Notes under the pieces: model-generated | Database searches by the model: none | What the model saw: only the letters and a program-made list of their open reading frames with translations | What the model was told of the DNA's origin: nothing | Translations under genes and position numbers: made by a program | Assembly (NCBI GenBank): GCA_920105805.1 | Contig: CAKKTI010000008.1 | Location: 89,667 to 153,666, forward strand | DNA length: 64,000 nucleotides | Source: Condylostoma magnum | Taxonomy: Eukaryota > Ciliophora > Heterotrichea > Heterotrichida > Condylostomatidae | Reading direction: 5' to 3' | Shown here: positions 23,489 to 35,148 of the stretch, one piece after another | Layout: the number at the start of each line of letters is the position of its first letter | Position numbering within the stretch: the first letter of the stretch is position 1

Positions 23489-25312
23489 TTAATTAAAAGG
23501 AACTACTCTAATCATAATATGATTCAGACCATGACCTTCAACTTCATCAATTTCCTCCTAGCTAAAATTCTACGGCCACCTACTCCCACAGGCATCACAG
23601 AAATCTAAATCAGTACAATGTGCACATTTCCATCTTACATTGACAATTTCCCCAGTACAGTTCCCTAATTTTCTGTTATCACAAATACAAGGATAATGAG
23701 CATCTCCCTGTTCATTTCTAGTATATTTATCTAAATTTGTAATACAATGCAAAATCTCATCAAAGTTTTCTGAACTTGGTAAAATTTGATAGACGGGATG
23801 CTGATGAGCCTCAAATCCGCAATTTTCGCATAAATAGTACAGTGGATTGCATATTAAGCAAAGATATTACTTAGACTCTAATTAGGATTAGCAAGAACTG
23901 CATATTTCTCCTCTTTCTATGGGGGTTATCGTCTGGTATACTTTAAGTCTAGGAACTGCAAATGGAAAAATTTCTTATACATCTTGAACAAAAGATTTGA
24001 CCTAATTTTCATACTTTGAAATTACTTCACAATTTATGGAGCATCTGTATTGCTCAGCTGTTTGTTAGTTTTCAGAATATGATCCTTAAGCACTGAAAAT
24101 AATCTTTGGTTATAATTAAGGGTTTACTATAGCAAGTTATTACCGTAAGTTTTAGATTGACTCTAATTTTTCCTCAATTTAGTCAAAACTGTATTATTCT
24201 TAGGGTACATTCAATTATATAGGATTTCCTTATATCAGGCTATTTATATCATTCTCTATATCTCTAGAATTAGGATTTCCGAACCACACTATATTACCTT
24301 AGTCTATTATAATACATAAAGGTAAAGCTTGGATATCATAACTTTTAGCAATTTAGTTATCAATGCCCTAAGGTAGTATATATGAGCTGTTTTATTATTA
24401 AGCATTCAATTTCCCTAGTGAAATCAGTGCAATTTCTACTTACTAATTCCATAATTCATTTCTCTAAGCAAACAATTATAAATTCTAACATGGCTAAATA
24501 GAAGGTGCACATCAAGGAGCCCAAAACATCAAAACATGAATTTTAGTACTATCAAATTACTTTTCTATGAATTTGTTTGTACTTTAATCAAAAACTCAGA
24601 AATCCAATGCTTTTTACCCAATTTAAATTCCTCTTTTTATAGCTTTAATTTCTTACTGAGTATTTAATCTTTAAATCGACTCTATAATATCTAAATCATC
24701 AGGATTTCCTTTCCATACTAATTTCCCACCTTATATCAAAAATGCCCAAGGAATTCCGTCTAATTCTCAGTTTTTTGCTAAATCTGAATTAAATCCATTA
24801 TCTCCTGCTCAGTACTACAAAAAGTTGCAAAAATGGTTAGCATTACAAAAATCAACCATTGCATCATAATCATCATCTAAAGATATGCCAATTAATTAAA
24901 CATCTTCTTGATTAAGCTTCTCTCCGATACAATTAAGATTTTATACGGATTCTATACAATTCTAGCTTCAAGAAGCCCAGAAAACTATATAATAAATCTT
25001 ATCATCTTAAAACTCCATCTAAACACTTTCTTTACAATGATTAACCAATTCAATACTATCAACTATTTCTCCAATTTAAGGTGATATATCAATTTCAAAT
25101 TTTAACCCTACTTTTTCTTCTTCATTTAACTAGTCTTTAAACTCCTCTAGCAGCTATTTCCTAGATTTACCGACTAAATAGCAATAGGCATTATCTTTCC
25201 TAGAATCCGTTATAGTTATATGAGAATAAGCTTTTAATCCGACCTCCTTTATACCGAAACTTTCAGCCTTCTATACTACAGGAAGAACCGATTCAATCTG
25301 TTGACTTAACAT
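23489..25312 (-). CDS. Tandem thioredoxin-fold protein with two C-terminal ZZ-type zinc fingers
   Basis: 607 aa in one frame starting MLSQQIESVLPVVQKAES. Two TlpA/nucleoredoxin-like thioredoxin folds follow an N-terminal region. The first has VFWASWSQNC (near 110), the second MFWAPWCAPS (near 264). Each is followed by LIGISLDDD- or LISLGKLN-type strands and a cis-Pro region (IPWAFLI, ALPLCII). The C-terminus has two ZZ-like fingers: CSSC, CLIC, CENC and HQH (near 470-500), then CAHC and CDAC (near 560-580). The Trp of WAPWC is encoded by TGA. Both active sites lack one Cys of CxxC, so a classical dithiol oxidoreductase activity within one domain is unlikely. A redox-sensing or ubiquitin-linked adaptor role is inference. 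Stop TAA 23489. Confidence 0.85.
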
Positions 25313-25400
25313 CTTAATTTTGCTTTAAAAAATGAACAACAATTGCCATTCTAACCAGCTTAGTTTTTCTAATCTTTAAAAACGACAAGACTCACTTGAC

Positions 25401-26120
25401 ATGTTTTCCACTTTTACATCTCATATGGGCCCTGGAAGCTATAGGCCAATATCTAGAAGCTCCATGAATTTTGATCAAATGAGCATGTAAAGTGAAAGCA
25501 CTATGGGAGATGATGTGCGTTCTTTATAGACTTAATTACGCAGAAAGCGATAGGAACTAGAATAATCAAGAAGAAGGTGTGTTACTGCTGAATCTGAGCT
25601 AAATAGTGGTAATTTATAAGTAGAAAGGATCAAAGCTTAGATTTTAGTGTAAGAGAACTAAGGACTGCGGAATGAAGTGAAAAAATTGTAAGTTTATGCT
25701 TAAGGATAGGGGAACTGAGAGAGTTTGTAGCAATAAATCAAACTTTTAATGACAGAAAATTAATAGTTGAGAAGTTAGTTGGATTAGTGCTAAAAGGAAA
25801 GATAGAAGGTAAGAGACCATGGCAACTAGTAATGAATTGAGTACTAAAAGTACATGAAGGAAAGTAACGCTTATATATAATAACTTCAAGCCTAAATCAA
25901 TAGTGTACAATCCGATTAATCTGGCTCAAATTTACAATACAAATTAATACAAAAGGATGAAGAAATTTAGAAATTGAAGGAATAAGTGAAGTATCTCTAG
26001 GAAATTGATTAAATATTTGGCTTGAGTAAGCCACCTTCAACATAATAATCTGAAACATAATAAGAACAAGATAAAGATGACTCAGGCTATAGAACTGTTC
26101 CAACTAGTTTATTTGACTAA
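25401..26120 (+). CDS. Coiled-coil protein
   Basis: 239 aa starting MFSTFTSHMGPGSYRP. A Ser/Met-rich head precedes a coiled coil from about residue 40 to 205 (LRRKRQELEQSRRRCVTAE, MTENQQLRSQLDQCQKERQ). A disordered tail ends RTVPTSLFD. No known domain. The start lies 88 bp from the divergent thioredoxin/ZZ gene. TAA 26118-26120 is taken as stop. Probably structural. Confidence 0.7.
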
Positions 26121-26182
26121 TACAAATCTTAAATATTACATAACATGTTTTAGAAGTTTTGATAAGTTTTAGTTTAAAATTA

Positions 26183-26932
26183 ATGGAAAACATACCGAAA
26201 AGATAACCGGTTGGTAGGCTTTTAAGATCAGATTTGAACCTTCCGGACTCTTTAAAGTTCTAGTTGCAATAAAATTTTGATATGTATAGAGAAATTCCTA
26301 TTTTTGATCTTTAATTTGCTATAAATTTCAGCTATATTGAGAATTTGTTTCGTCCTTCAGCTGCTCCTGGAAGCATTTCCAACTACTAAGAGCAAGTTAA
26401 AAGTTCTTAATTGAAACAAATATTAATACAGAGATATTAAAGGTAGCTTAATACTGTATAAGAACTAGAAGAGTTATTCAAAGTTCATATGCTAAGCCAA
26501 TTACCTGATTCTATAGTAAGGCATAATATTTATAATTTGGAGCAGGATGAGTGAAATTTGATATAAAGCAGTACTTAATTCTAAAATGAGCAATTCACTG
26601 CTAGCATTCTAAGGATTAAAAGAGAATCCACTAAGAAAATCTTCCTATTATATACATAAGTTAATTCTATGCTAGATTTTTATTTCCCTGAGTTGGAAAA
26701 TATCTCTGAATTCAAAATTTAAAAGGAAAAACAAGTTACATTTGCCTAAGAAGAAGAAGTGAATGAAACCGAAAAATGTTCAGAATTAAATTATAGTTTT
26801 CTCACTGAAGGAGATGATTGATTTACAAGTTCCCCATTGCAAGATACATCATACAAAGAGATGCTTAATTAAAATCAGACAGTTAGAAAATAGACCAGAG
26901 AAAGTTGTGGAGAAAAGTGCTCTGTCTTTTAA
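26183..26932 (+). CDS. Unrecognised helical protein
   Basis: 249 codons starting MENIPKRQPVGRLLRSD and ending at TAA 26930-26932. It is mainly polar and helical (SQLKQILIQRYQRQLNTVQE, LEELFKVHMLSQLPDSIV), with an acidic stretch near residue 195 (FAQEEEVNETEK). Trp by TGA occurs at DEWNLI and DDWFTS. The length and lack of TM segments suggest a small cytoskeletal or adaptor protein. No family recognised. It follows the coiled-coil gene by 62 bp on the same strand. Confidence 0.6.
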
Positions 26933-27020
26933 ATTAGATTAATAGAAACTTTATCATGTTATATAAACTGTATCCAATACACTGATAAACTAATGTGCAG
27001 TTATATTAAATTGATACTTA

Positions 27021-27860
27021 CTAAGGTAGTTCCCATTCTAATAGCCCTGCTATAACCTTTCCTAAAGCTCTTCCCACTTCCTCAGCTTCTAGCTTACCTT
27101 CCTGGCTACTAATTGTGAAATAAAAGTCTAAGAGTACTGTATAATTGGACACTAAACTGTACCCGAAACTAGTAGCTCCGTCTGTAGATAAAAGCTTATC
27201 ATAAAGATTTTCTAACCCTTCGCAATTTTGCTTTAATTTTGAGTATTAAGAGTTAACTTTCACAACGAACAGTATTTAATTCATATTGCCATACTCTTGG
27301 GTCTTAATAATCTCATTCATAATCTGCACCAACTCCTTAGAAAATGATGCTAATGTTCCTGCGCTGTTTTAACACTCGGATTATTATTCATATGGCTTGC
27401 TAAGACCTTTTATCATTCCCTTTAAAAACAGTTCTAGTGTTTCTCCAGTTGGCATATTTTCAAGTTAGGGCTTTTTTATTAAATCTTTTACTATTTTTGC
27501 TGTGGTTTTGCCTAAATTCTGAGAATCATCGTTTGAAAATAACTCTAGAATATGGGTGCTTAAATTTGGGGCTTCTATGTATAGATTTAGTAAAAGGTCA
27601 CTTTAGGATATAGACTGCAAGTTATTAATTGATTCTTATAGTGTTTGCATTTGGCAATCATATATTCCCATAATGTCAGTTGAAGTAAGATCTGCCCAAG
27701 CATCTTAGTAATAATTTACGAGTCTTTAGTAAAATATTGAGTAAAGTTCATCTCTGTTATAGTTAATCTTGACTCCTGAATACTCGCTGAAAAAGGATTC
27801 AATCATGTCAAATACATAAAAGCTATGTATAAGGGGAAGCATCAGTCCTAGAAATACCAT
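27021..27860 (-). CDS. Secreted or luminal helical protein of unknown family
   Basis: 279 aa. The N-terminus MVFLGLMLPLIHSFYVFDMI looks like a signal peptide. The mature part is helical, acidic and Ser/Leu-rich (SINNLQSISQSDLLLNLYIE, KTTAKIVKDLIKKP, ASFSKELVQIMNEII), with a few Cys. The last residues before adjacent TAG-TAA (27018-27023) read VIAGLLEWELP. No TGA-Trp needed. It could be a soluble secreted or vacuolar protein; nothing more specific can be supported. Confidence 0.65.
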
Positions 27861-28681
27861 TTTATACAATGTTATTATAGCTGAAAGTGAAATTTATGAT
27901 CGTAGTAAATTATATTCAAGCAACTTAGAATTATAGTTGATTAAAATAAGGTTGTAATCACCTGAAAGAATGAATTTTATAAAATAATTTTGTAAACTAA
28001 CTAGATTTATAAGTATGCAATTGTTAGTGCCGTAATAGGTTAAATATATACTAGACTTTATTAAGATGATAATATATTCAAATTAAATAAGATTATATAG
28101 TAAACTTAATAATAAGCCCAGCTTTGCTTAAATACATAAAGGTATATGGTTTTATTACCCTTAATCTTATAGAAAATTACTCTTATTAATTGGAATCGAT
28201 AATTTACGATTAAAAGCGTATTTTATTATAAGTTATAAGAATTATTTAATACATTAAATACCCAATTCATTAGAAAGCTTAACCAATTAATTTAATAGAA
28301 CATAAAGCTCACAGTGTTTAAACCACAGTATAATTTCAAAATAAGATTTTACACCTTCATAAATATAACTCCAGCTTCAAAAATTATGTATTAACTAATG
28401 CAATATATTATAGCTCCGCATACGAACCTATCCGTTTTATTTCTGTAGAATTTTTAACAACTAATTCAAAACTTATTTTACAACAAGAGCAAATATACCT
28501 AAAAAATATCTATGAGCATACCCTTAAAACAACCCTTATTACTTTTACATACAATAAATTACTACCCCATTAAGCACATTAAAAATTTCTAAAATTCAAC
28601 TACGCAAAAAACTCGCGGCTTTTACATTTTTTCCGAAATATAGTTATTAATTCTGCGCTTTGTTTATAATTAATTCTCAGA
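27861..28681. other. Intergenic region of about 820 bp without a recognisable gene
   Basis: Very AT-rich sequence between the secreted-protein gene (-) and the Myb gene (+). All frames are fairly open because stops are rare in this code, but none gives a protein-like composition or domain. No tRNA or repeat was seen. Confidence 0.5.
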
Positions 28682-29164
28682 ATGAAAAACAACCAACAGC
28701 ATGCAAGACAAGAGATCCGCGACATTGCAGATCTACAACTAGACACCTAGTATCCTACTTTACTAAATAACTCACTATAGATGTTATTCGAGTCTGATAC
28801 TGAATCTTCATGTTCAGATACAGATTCAGTTGATATAATAGACAGTTTAATAGGAGCAGTAGAGGAAAATCATGTAAAAAAAGCAAAAACGACCAAAAAG
28901 TGGAGCTTTAATGATGATATTCTTCTGGCTGAATCTGTAGGAAAATATGGCAGAAATTGAAAGCAAATATCAACGGTTATGGGAAGAAGTTGCTAGGAAG
29001 TTAAAGCTAAGGCTATTGAATTAGAAAGTTATGCTGATTTAGCTTCTAGTAGCACAGCAAGTTAAAAAGAAGACGTTGTAGGCGAGATTAAAAGAGATTT
29101 TGCTTTATTGGCTGAAATGTGTAAATTAACAAGTGAGGAAATAAACAAGCTGAAGCTTTGTTGA
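28682..29164 (+). CDS. Small Myb/SANT-domain protein
   Basis: 160 aa with a single Myb/SANT domain at about residues 75-118: KKWSFNDDILLAESVGKYG, then RNWKQISTVMGRSCQEV. The second of the spaced Trp residues (RNW) is TGA. A Ser/Asp-rich acidic segment (ESDTESSCSDTDSVDIID) precedes it. The C-terminus is a Leu/Lys helix ending NKLKLC before TGA 29162-29164. Single-Myb proteins act in transcription, chromatin or telomere binding; which applies here is unknown. Confidence 0.8.
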
Positions 29165-29368
29165 GGTGAAATCATAAATTAATAATATCAATTAATATGA
29201 AATGTGAATTATTGATGTATTTTTGTTTTTCTATGCAAAAGTTGTTTAACATATCAGATATTATTTGAAGTAAACTATAACAGATCTATCATAATTTAAC
29301 TACAATCTATTAAATAATCTACAGTGAACTAACTAAAACCAGCATAAACTCTCTAAAATATAATAAAA

Positions 29369-30130
29369 ATGGGTTGTGTGAGTGGAAAAAAGAAAGAATC
29401 TCCATAAGTAACTCCTCAAGTACAAGAAGATAAAATTGATGACAAACGATAAACTTCAGCATATGTCACCGCTGACGATAAGAAAATCTTTAAATTGGAG
29501 CAAAACATTGCATAAAACGAATTCGAGCCAATCTAAACAAATATATAAACCGAGGTGAAACAAGATCTGCTTCCATAGATATAACCTCGGCCTAATGCTA
29601 ATATTTTAAACAATGTTGATATTTTAGACAATGGACAGGATTAATGAGGAGTTCAAGCTGAATTATAGTCGTCTTTCTCGACAGCATAAAAATCCTCCAA
29701 TTCAAAACGACTTTAAGACCACGAGAAAATAGAAAAACTGTAAGTTGAATTGTTAAATTCTGAGGATGATGAAGCCATTGTAGAAAGCAAAGCTAAGTTT
29801 GTGTCAGAGAGCTTCGATTTTTCTCCTATTAATATAAAGAAAGAGTAGAAGGAAGTATATGTAGAAGAAGAGAGCTTTGATAGTCTTGTTTCTTATCATG
29901 ACAGCAGTGAAAGCTTCTATGATAGAAGATAAGAGGAGAAGTATGTATAAAATGTTATTGTGCCAAGTTTGAATAACAATTTTGAATCAATTGTTAATCA
30001 TTTTGACTTAGATTAGTTTGAAATACTAAGAAAAACGCCACAGTCTTAAATGGAGTCAGCTCATGATAATTTTACTGCACAAAATGATGGGATGTTAGAT
30101 GATTTGCTGGAAGAAATAGATGATATTTAA
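29369..30130 (+). CDS. Acidic N-terminally acylated protein (second MGC type)
   Basis: 253 aa starting MGCVSGKKKESPQ. Gly2/Cys3 followed by a basic patch is typical of proteins that are myristoylated, palmitoylated and bound to acidic lipids. The rest looks disordered and acidic, with Ser clusters (SYHDSSESFYDRR, SESFDFSP) and a C-terminal acidic helix (DGMLDDLLEEIDDI). No catalytic motif. TAA 30128-30130 is taken as stop. It may be a membrane-tethered scaffold or kinase substrate (inference). Confidence 0.72.
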
Positions 30131-30287
30131 TTAATTTTTTCTCTGGTAAAATTGTACTTCCTTAATAAAATGATTAATTATATACACTTATAATCTCAAG
30201 CATGTATACATAACAATTTCCGTCTACACACAACAAATCTTAATACACAATGCCTTATAATATAGAATCTATATTAACTCTCTAAAT

Positions 30288-31264
30288 ATGGCATACTAAA
30301 GCAATTAATAAATGGAATCTCGTCGCCCTCCACCTTCTTTAAACATTCCATAAAGGCAATCAAATATAGATGTGGCAATAGAATCTCCTTAAAGCCGTAT
30401 AACAGTCTCAAACCTAGAAGAATTCACTATTTTAGATACAATAGGAAGAGGTGCTAGTGCGACAGTTTACAAAGCAGTCCACAGCTCCTAAACGGTAATG
30501 GGGCTAAAATAAGTAAAGCTTAGTACTGACAATGATCATAAAAGGTAATTAATTACAGAAATAAGCACTTTAAACCGCTGCAAAAACCCTCATGTTATTT
30601 ATTCATATGGAGCTTTTCAGTAATCTGGATTTATGAATATAGCGTTAGAATTTGCAGATAAGGGAAACCTTAGTAGAGCTTTAAGCTTTGTTAATTTTAT
30701 TCCAGAAGACATCATCGGCCATATTGCCTTTTAGGTGCTTACAGGACTAAAATATTTACATAGAAAAATCAAAGTAATACACAGAGACATAAAACCTTCT
30801 AACCTTCTACTTCACTCTAGTGGATTGGTGAAAATTGCTGATTTCAATGTAAGTGGAATAATGACTCATACGGATGCCACAAGAGACACTTTTATAGGTA
30901 CAGCGAAGTATATGTCAGTAAGCTTTTACTTAGGCAGCCTGAGAGACTAATTGATTCTCGCTATCACTCCGATACTGATATATGAAGCTTAGGAATGAGC
31001 CTGCTTGAGTGTGCCTTGGGCCACTTTCCATATGGTGATGAGGGGATTAATTATTGAAGTCTTTTAAACTTGATAAAAGATAGTCCAACACCTCAGCCCC
31101 CAGAAAGAAGCTCTCCTGATTTTCAAGATTTTATAAATACGTGTCTAGGGAAATAACCAGGAACTAGAAGCAGTGTTTCCAGGCTTCTAAATCATCCATT
31201 TGTAGTTGCAAATGCTAATCCTATAAATTTTACTATATGGCTGGATAGTATTCCTAGTTTGTGA
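30288..31264 (+). CDS. MAP kinase kinase (MAP2K/MEK-like)
   Basis: 318 aa after removing a 20-nt intron. Dual-specificity STE7-type kinase expected to activate a MAPK. Motifs: IGRGASATVYKA (near 54), MGLKQVKL (ATP Lys), VIHRDIKPSNLLL (near 164), DFNVSG in place of DFGVSG, activation loop MTHTDATRDTFIGTAKYMSPERL with STE7-like Ser/Thr sites, and DTDIWSLGMS with Trp as TGA. Length divides by three only with the intron spliced. Start at 30288, or at the in-frame Met 30312. TGA 31262-31264 stops after LDSIPSL. The Gly-to-Asn change in DFG is unusual, but the Mg-binding Asp is kept. Confidence 0.88.
30918..30937 (+). other. 20-nt spliceosomal intron in the MAP2K gene
   Basis: It begins GTAAGC and ends GGCAG. 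Splicing joins AKYMS directly to PERLIDS, the conserved STE7 activation-segment sequence. Reading through loses the motif. Confidence 0.9.
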
Positions 31265-31282
31265 GCTAATCTTAATATAAAA

Positions 31283-32017
31283 ATGGATTTTGTTTAGTTA
31301 GAGGAAAAGGTAGATGGGTTAATGTTTATTATGTAAATAGGAATTGGATTAATATAGGTTATTTGATGCTTAAAGGGACTTTTGTACTAAAAAACACATA
31401 TTTTACTGTTTTAGATAACTCTGATTACAGTTTATAACATAATTGTTAATGGAATTGAATATTACCAGATTTTAATACTTGATGATTTGTTTATTATAGT
31501 TGATTCAAGAGTTTTATTCTAAGGTTTGTATTACTTTTAGATAAATTTAGTTATCATAGATTTTATTATCTTCTATAGTAGTAAGTATAGCCAAAATAGC
31601 TCCTATTATTTAGACCTTATTTAGAAGTACAGTCTGATATGAGTGGTTGTATACTTAATATTACAAGGAAACGTAATGATAACCTTCTACTCACTGGAAC
31701 GATAAGTTTTTGATATAAAGGGCAGATACTATTATGATTTGTTGTTCGATAGGCAGTTCAGATTTATTTGATATGTACTAAATCTGCTTATAGCTTCCCT
31801 GTTATCAACATTTCTTAGAAATTGAGCATACTGTGGACATCTAATCATGCTTTTACTCACTAATTTAGCCTTGGTAATCTTTTAAGATCATATCCCACTA
31901 GAGCACTGGAGAACATTAATCAATTTAACACAGCTTTGAATAAATTTCCACCTTTAGTCAATGTTATATCAATTAATTGTAGAAGATATCAATGAAAAGG
32001 CTTATATTATTCATTAA
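31283..32017 (+). CDS. Multi-pass membrane protein of unknown family
   Basis: 244 codons starting MDFVQLEEKVDGLMFIM. There are six or seven hydrophobic segments (QIGIGLIQVIWCLKGLL, INLVIIDFIIFYSS, WVVVYLILQGNVMITFY, WYVLNLLIASLLSTFL, HLIMLLLTNLALVIF), a pattern compatible with a 7TM-type protein. Five Trp are TGA. The start follows the MAP2K stop by 18 bp on the same strand. TAA 32015-32017 is taken as stop. No signature of a known receptor or transporter family was recognised. Confidence 0.6.
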
Positions 32018-32073
32018 AACAAGTTCACAAATATTCTTTCACGTAAATTATCCATAATAAATTAACTCTTAAT

Positions 32074-33822
32074 ATGTCTTAATAGTTTTCAAATTTAGCA
32101 TCAAGGAAAAAACATTCAGAACTTTAGTATAACCCTGAGAAAACTAGAATGCTTAAGAATTCCTAGGAGTATTAAGAGTACACTTAATGATTACTGGAAA
32201 ATGGAGCTATTTATCCGTCTATTGGGTTTCCAGCAGTGTTTGGTGAAAACTTGATAGGCTGTAGAGCTAAGAAGGTAATACCTAATAATAAAGCTTATTG
32301 CTTTGTTCCTTACAGCATAGCTATAACGCCCTAAAAGGCCAAAGATAGTGATATAGGGTTTATATACACTAATCATCCTCAGTGATTTTAAGGTTAGGGA
32401 CGGTAAATTGACAATGTTTTATTTGTTTTTGCCATGTATCAAAGAATCATAGGAGAGTAGAGCTTGTGATATCCTTACATAAGAGTGCATTTGGGTATTT
32501 AAACTATTTTAGATTGAAGTGAGAATGATTTAGCAGAATTGTAGGATTTAAGGCTTTAGTTATAAATAAATTAGCTTAAAACTCAGATTTTGTAGTAATG
32601 GGATAAATTATATAGAGAGGTGATTCAAAATTACCCTGATTTATTCCCACCTGATTAGGATTTACAAGGGATTTTTATTTGAGCTTACAAATTTACAACT
32701 ACAAGATCATTTGCTTGAGATGGAGGAATGATTATTCCTCTTGCTGATTAATTCAACCACAGTGATGTTTATATATCTTATACTTCTAAAACCTGTTCAT
32801 ACTTGCAGCATTACTCAACTGGAATGCTTTGTGAAATCGATTATATGGATTTTAGTGACTCGTATTCTAGTATCTATACCAATATAGAGAAGAGGTCATA
32901 TACAAATAGATTGTAAAAGTATTTGAGTGAGAATTTGAATATAGATAGAATACAGAATATTAATAATATATGGGAAGTTGAAGAATTTATAAGGAAGTAA
33001 TATACTAGTTCTGAAGAGGAAGATTTAAGAAATTACGATTCTTAAGATGAAATATCAGATGAGGAAGAAATTGATTATTAAGAGTTTAAATAAGACAATA
33101 AGAATAATCCATCCTAGGAGAAATTTTTTATACTATAAACGGGTGAAAAGTGCACCTTTGAGGAAAATGAATAAGTGTATAATAGCTATGGAAGATTGAA
33201 TAATACAGATTTATTACTTGACTATGGGTTTGCCTTTTATTTAAATACTTATGATTCATTATTAGTGTTTATATGAAACAAAGATTTCTAGCATGCTTAA
33301 GGATTAGTTCAGCCAGATTAGCTTATAGAGAAAATGTACAAAACTGGTAAAAATACACATTTATCACATAATACACAGATTTTCTAGGTAAAATACAACA
33401 AACTTAATATGAATTTACTAGATTATATCAGACAGGATATTAACTAAGATAATCAAGAAGAAGAGCAATGAGAACCAGACTCAATACAGCAAACTTATAT
33501 AAGGGAAAGCCTAGTATTAGATAAAGCTTTAGAATACTATTCCTTCATTCAACAAAGATTCACAACACCAAAAGCACACGATAAAGAGCAATTGACCTAA
33601 AATATATCTTCTAGATTATTTGCAGCACTAAGCTATAGACTGAATTAGAAAAGAATACTTGAGAAACAAATAAAATTAATAGTTTATCTAAAATAAGTAG
33701 TATAGAGACTCCAGTCAGGGGAGAATTTTCACAAGGCTCATCTTCAAACAAAAAGTCTTAAAGAAATAATGCAAGTTTACCCATGCAGAAAATATTTAAA
33801 ACAGCTTAGATTTAATAACTAA
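32074..33822 (+). CDS. SET-domain methyltransferase (SETD3/SETD6/RLSMT-like)
   Basis: 582 codons. The split SET domain shows AWDGGMIIPLADQFNHSD (near residue 215-235, SAM/substrate region) and, after a long acidic insert, NEQVYNSYGRLNNTDLLLDYGF (near 370-390). These are the hallmark blocks of SETD3/LSMT-type protein lysine or histidine methyltransferases. The insert (IDYQEFKQDNKNN region) is rich in Asp/Glu. The C-terminal helical substrate-binding part follows (LDKALEYYSFIQQRF). Trp is TGA in FIWAYKF. The substrate cannot be told from sequence; actin His and ribosomal Lys are the known ones. TAA 33820 is 8 bp before the next ATG. Confidence 0.85.
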
Positions 33823-33830
33823 TTATTTTA

Positions 33831-35141
33831 ATGTCTGCAAAATTAGACGCCTTAAAACATGCAGTGGAAATTATACGAAAATATGAATAATAAGAAGCTG
33901 AACTGGATAGTTTAACTTAACAATTAAAGGATTAGAATTAGTATATTTAGCAATTACATGAGAAGCTAGAGGAATAATAAGATTAAGTATCCCCTTAAGA
34001 AATAATTCAACAGTTAAAAGCCGAGCTGAAAGGGCAACGTATTGAGAAAGAGCAGCTATTAATGGTGACTTTTATTCAGTAATTTTCAGAAGCTTTGTGA
34101 ATAGCTTAAAATGAGTAAAAAGTTCTTTATAAGGAGCCGGAGTAATAAAGCTTGGTATTATAACTATCTCAGTTTTAACATATAATAAAAAACGATCAAA
34201 AGATCTGAAATAATATACTGGAGTATCTAGATCATTACTGTATAGTAAAACTAATGAGTACATCAAAATTCATCCAGGAGGAATTATGCAGCTAAAGACA
34301 CATTTGATCAAAAATAGTTCTATCAGTATCCCAAACGATTCCAAAGCCAATAGTTACATATGATATTGATACAAATAAGGAAGAAATAAAAGTGTTATTA
34401 CAAAAGTAAGTTTTATTAAGACATATATACAAAGAAATTCCCCCTGGCAAAGAGTTCGAGGAAAAATTGACGAATACAGTTAAAACATTGTTAGCTCTAG
34501 AGAAAAATACAAGAATTGTTACTTCTAGTCAAGAAGCCTAGTAAAAATTTAGCTCAATTCCCGAACTAGTCATAGGAAAATTCACTATTCCTAAAACAAT
34601 AGACATTCTTTAAAAATCAGCATCTCTATTTTCAAAAGACGCTGGGAAAATGGGAGAATGGATTTAATTTATACAGAACACTATAGCAGGGCTGATATAC
34701 GAAGGAGCATTGCTTTAAATTGAAACATAAGAACTTGAAGTCTTAAAAGACTTTTTAGCTACTAAGCTACGGAAAGCCAAGGCCAGAATCAGAGAATTGG
34801 AAATAGTTAAAGAACATGCAGAAAAACTGCTTAAATAGGAAATGGAATCAAAGGAATATTTACTTACAAGAACACATGAGTTGGATCATTTAAGTATATA
34901 GTAACTAGGGGCCATAGGCTCACTTAAGAATATAGTAGAGGAGTAGAAGCTTGAAATATTAAGACTGGAGAAAGATAAAGAGGCTCTGTATACGGATTTT
35001 GAATAAAAGCGGAAAATATTGGCAGATGAAATTATTTATTTACGAAAATAAACAGAAAACTTAAACACGCAAAAATCAGAGTATTTGAGTGCGTTTAAAG
35101 AGTTAAAAGAGGTGTTTGATAATCTAGAGCTAAAAATTTAG
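33831..35141 (+). CDS. Coiled-coil protein with an F-box-like segment
   Basis: 436 aa starting MSAKLDALKHAVEIIRKYE. An N-terminal coiled coil (to about residue 75) is followed by an F-box-like segment near 120-160: IWNNILEYLDHYCIVKLMS, then TSKFIQEELCSQRHIWSKIV. Two further helical regions and a C-terminal coiled coil follow (FLATKLRKAKARIRELEIV, RLEKDKEALYTDFEQKRK). If the F-box is real, the protein could link SCF ubiquitin ligase to a coiled-coil partner; this is inference. It sits 8 bp after the SET gene and ends at TAG 35139-35141, 7 bp before the next ATG. Confidence 0.7.
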
Positions 35142-35148
35142 TATTAAA

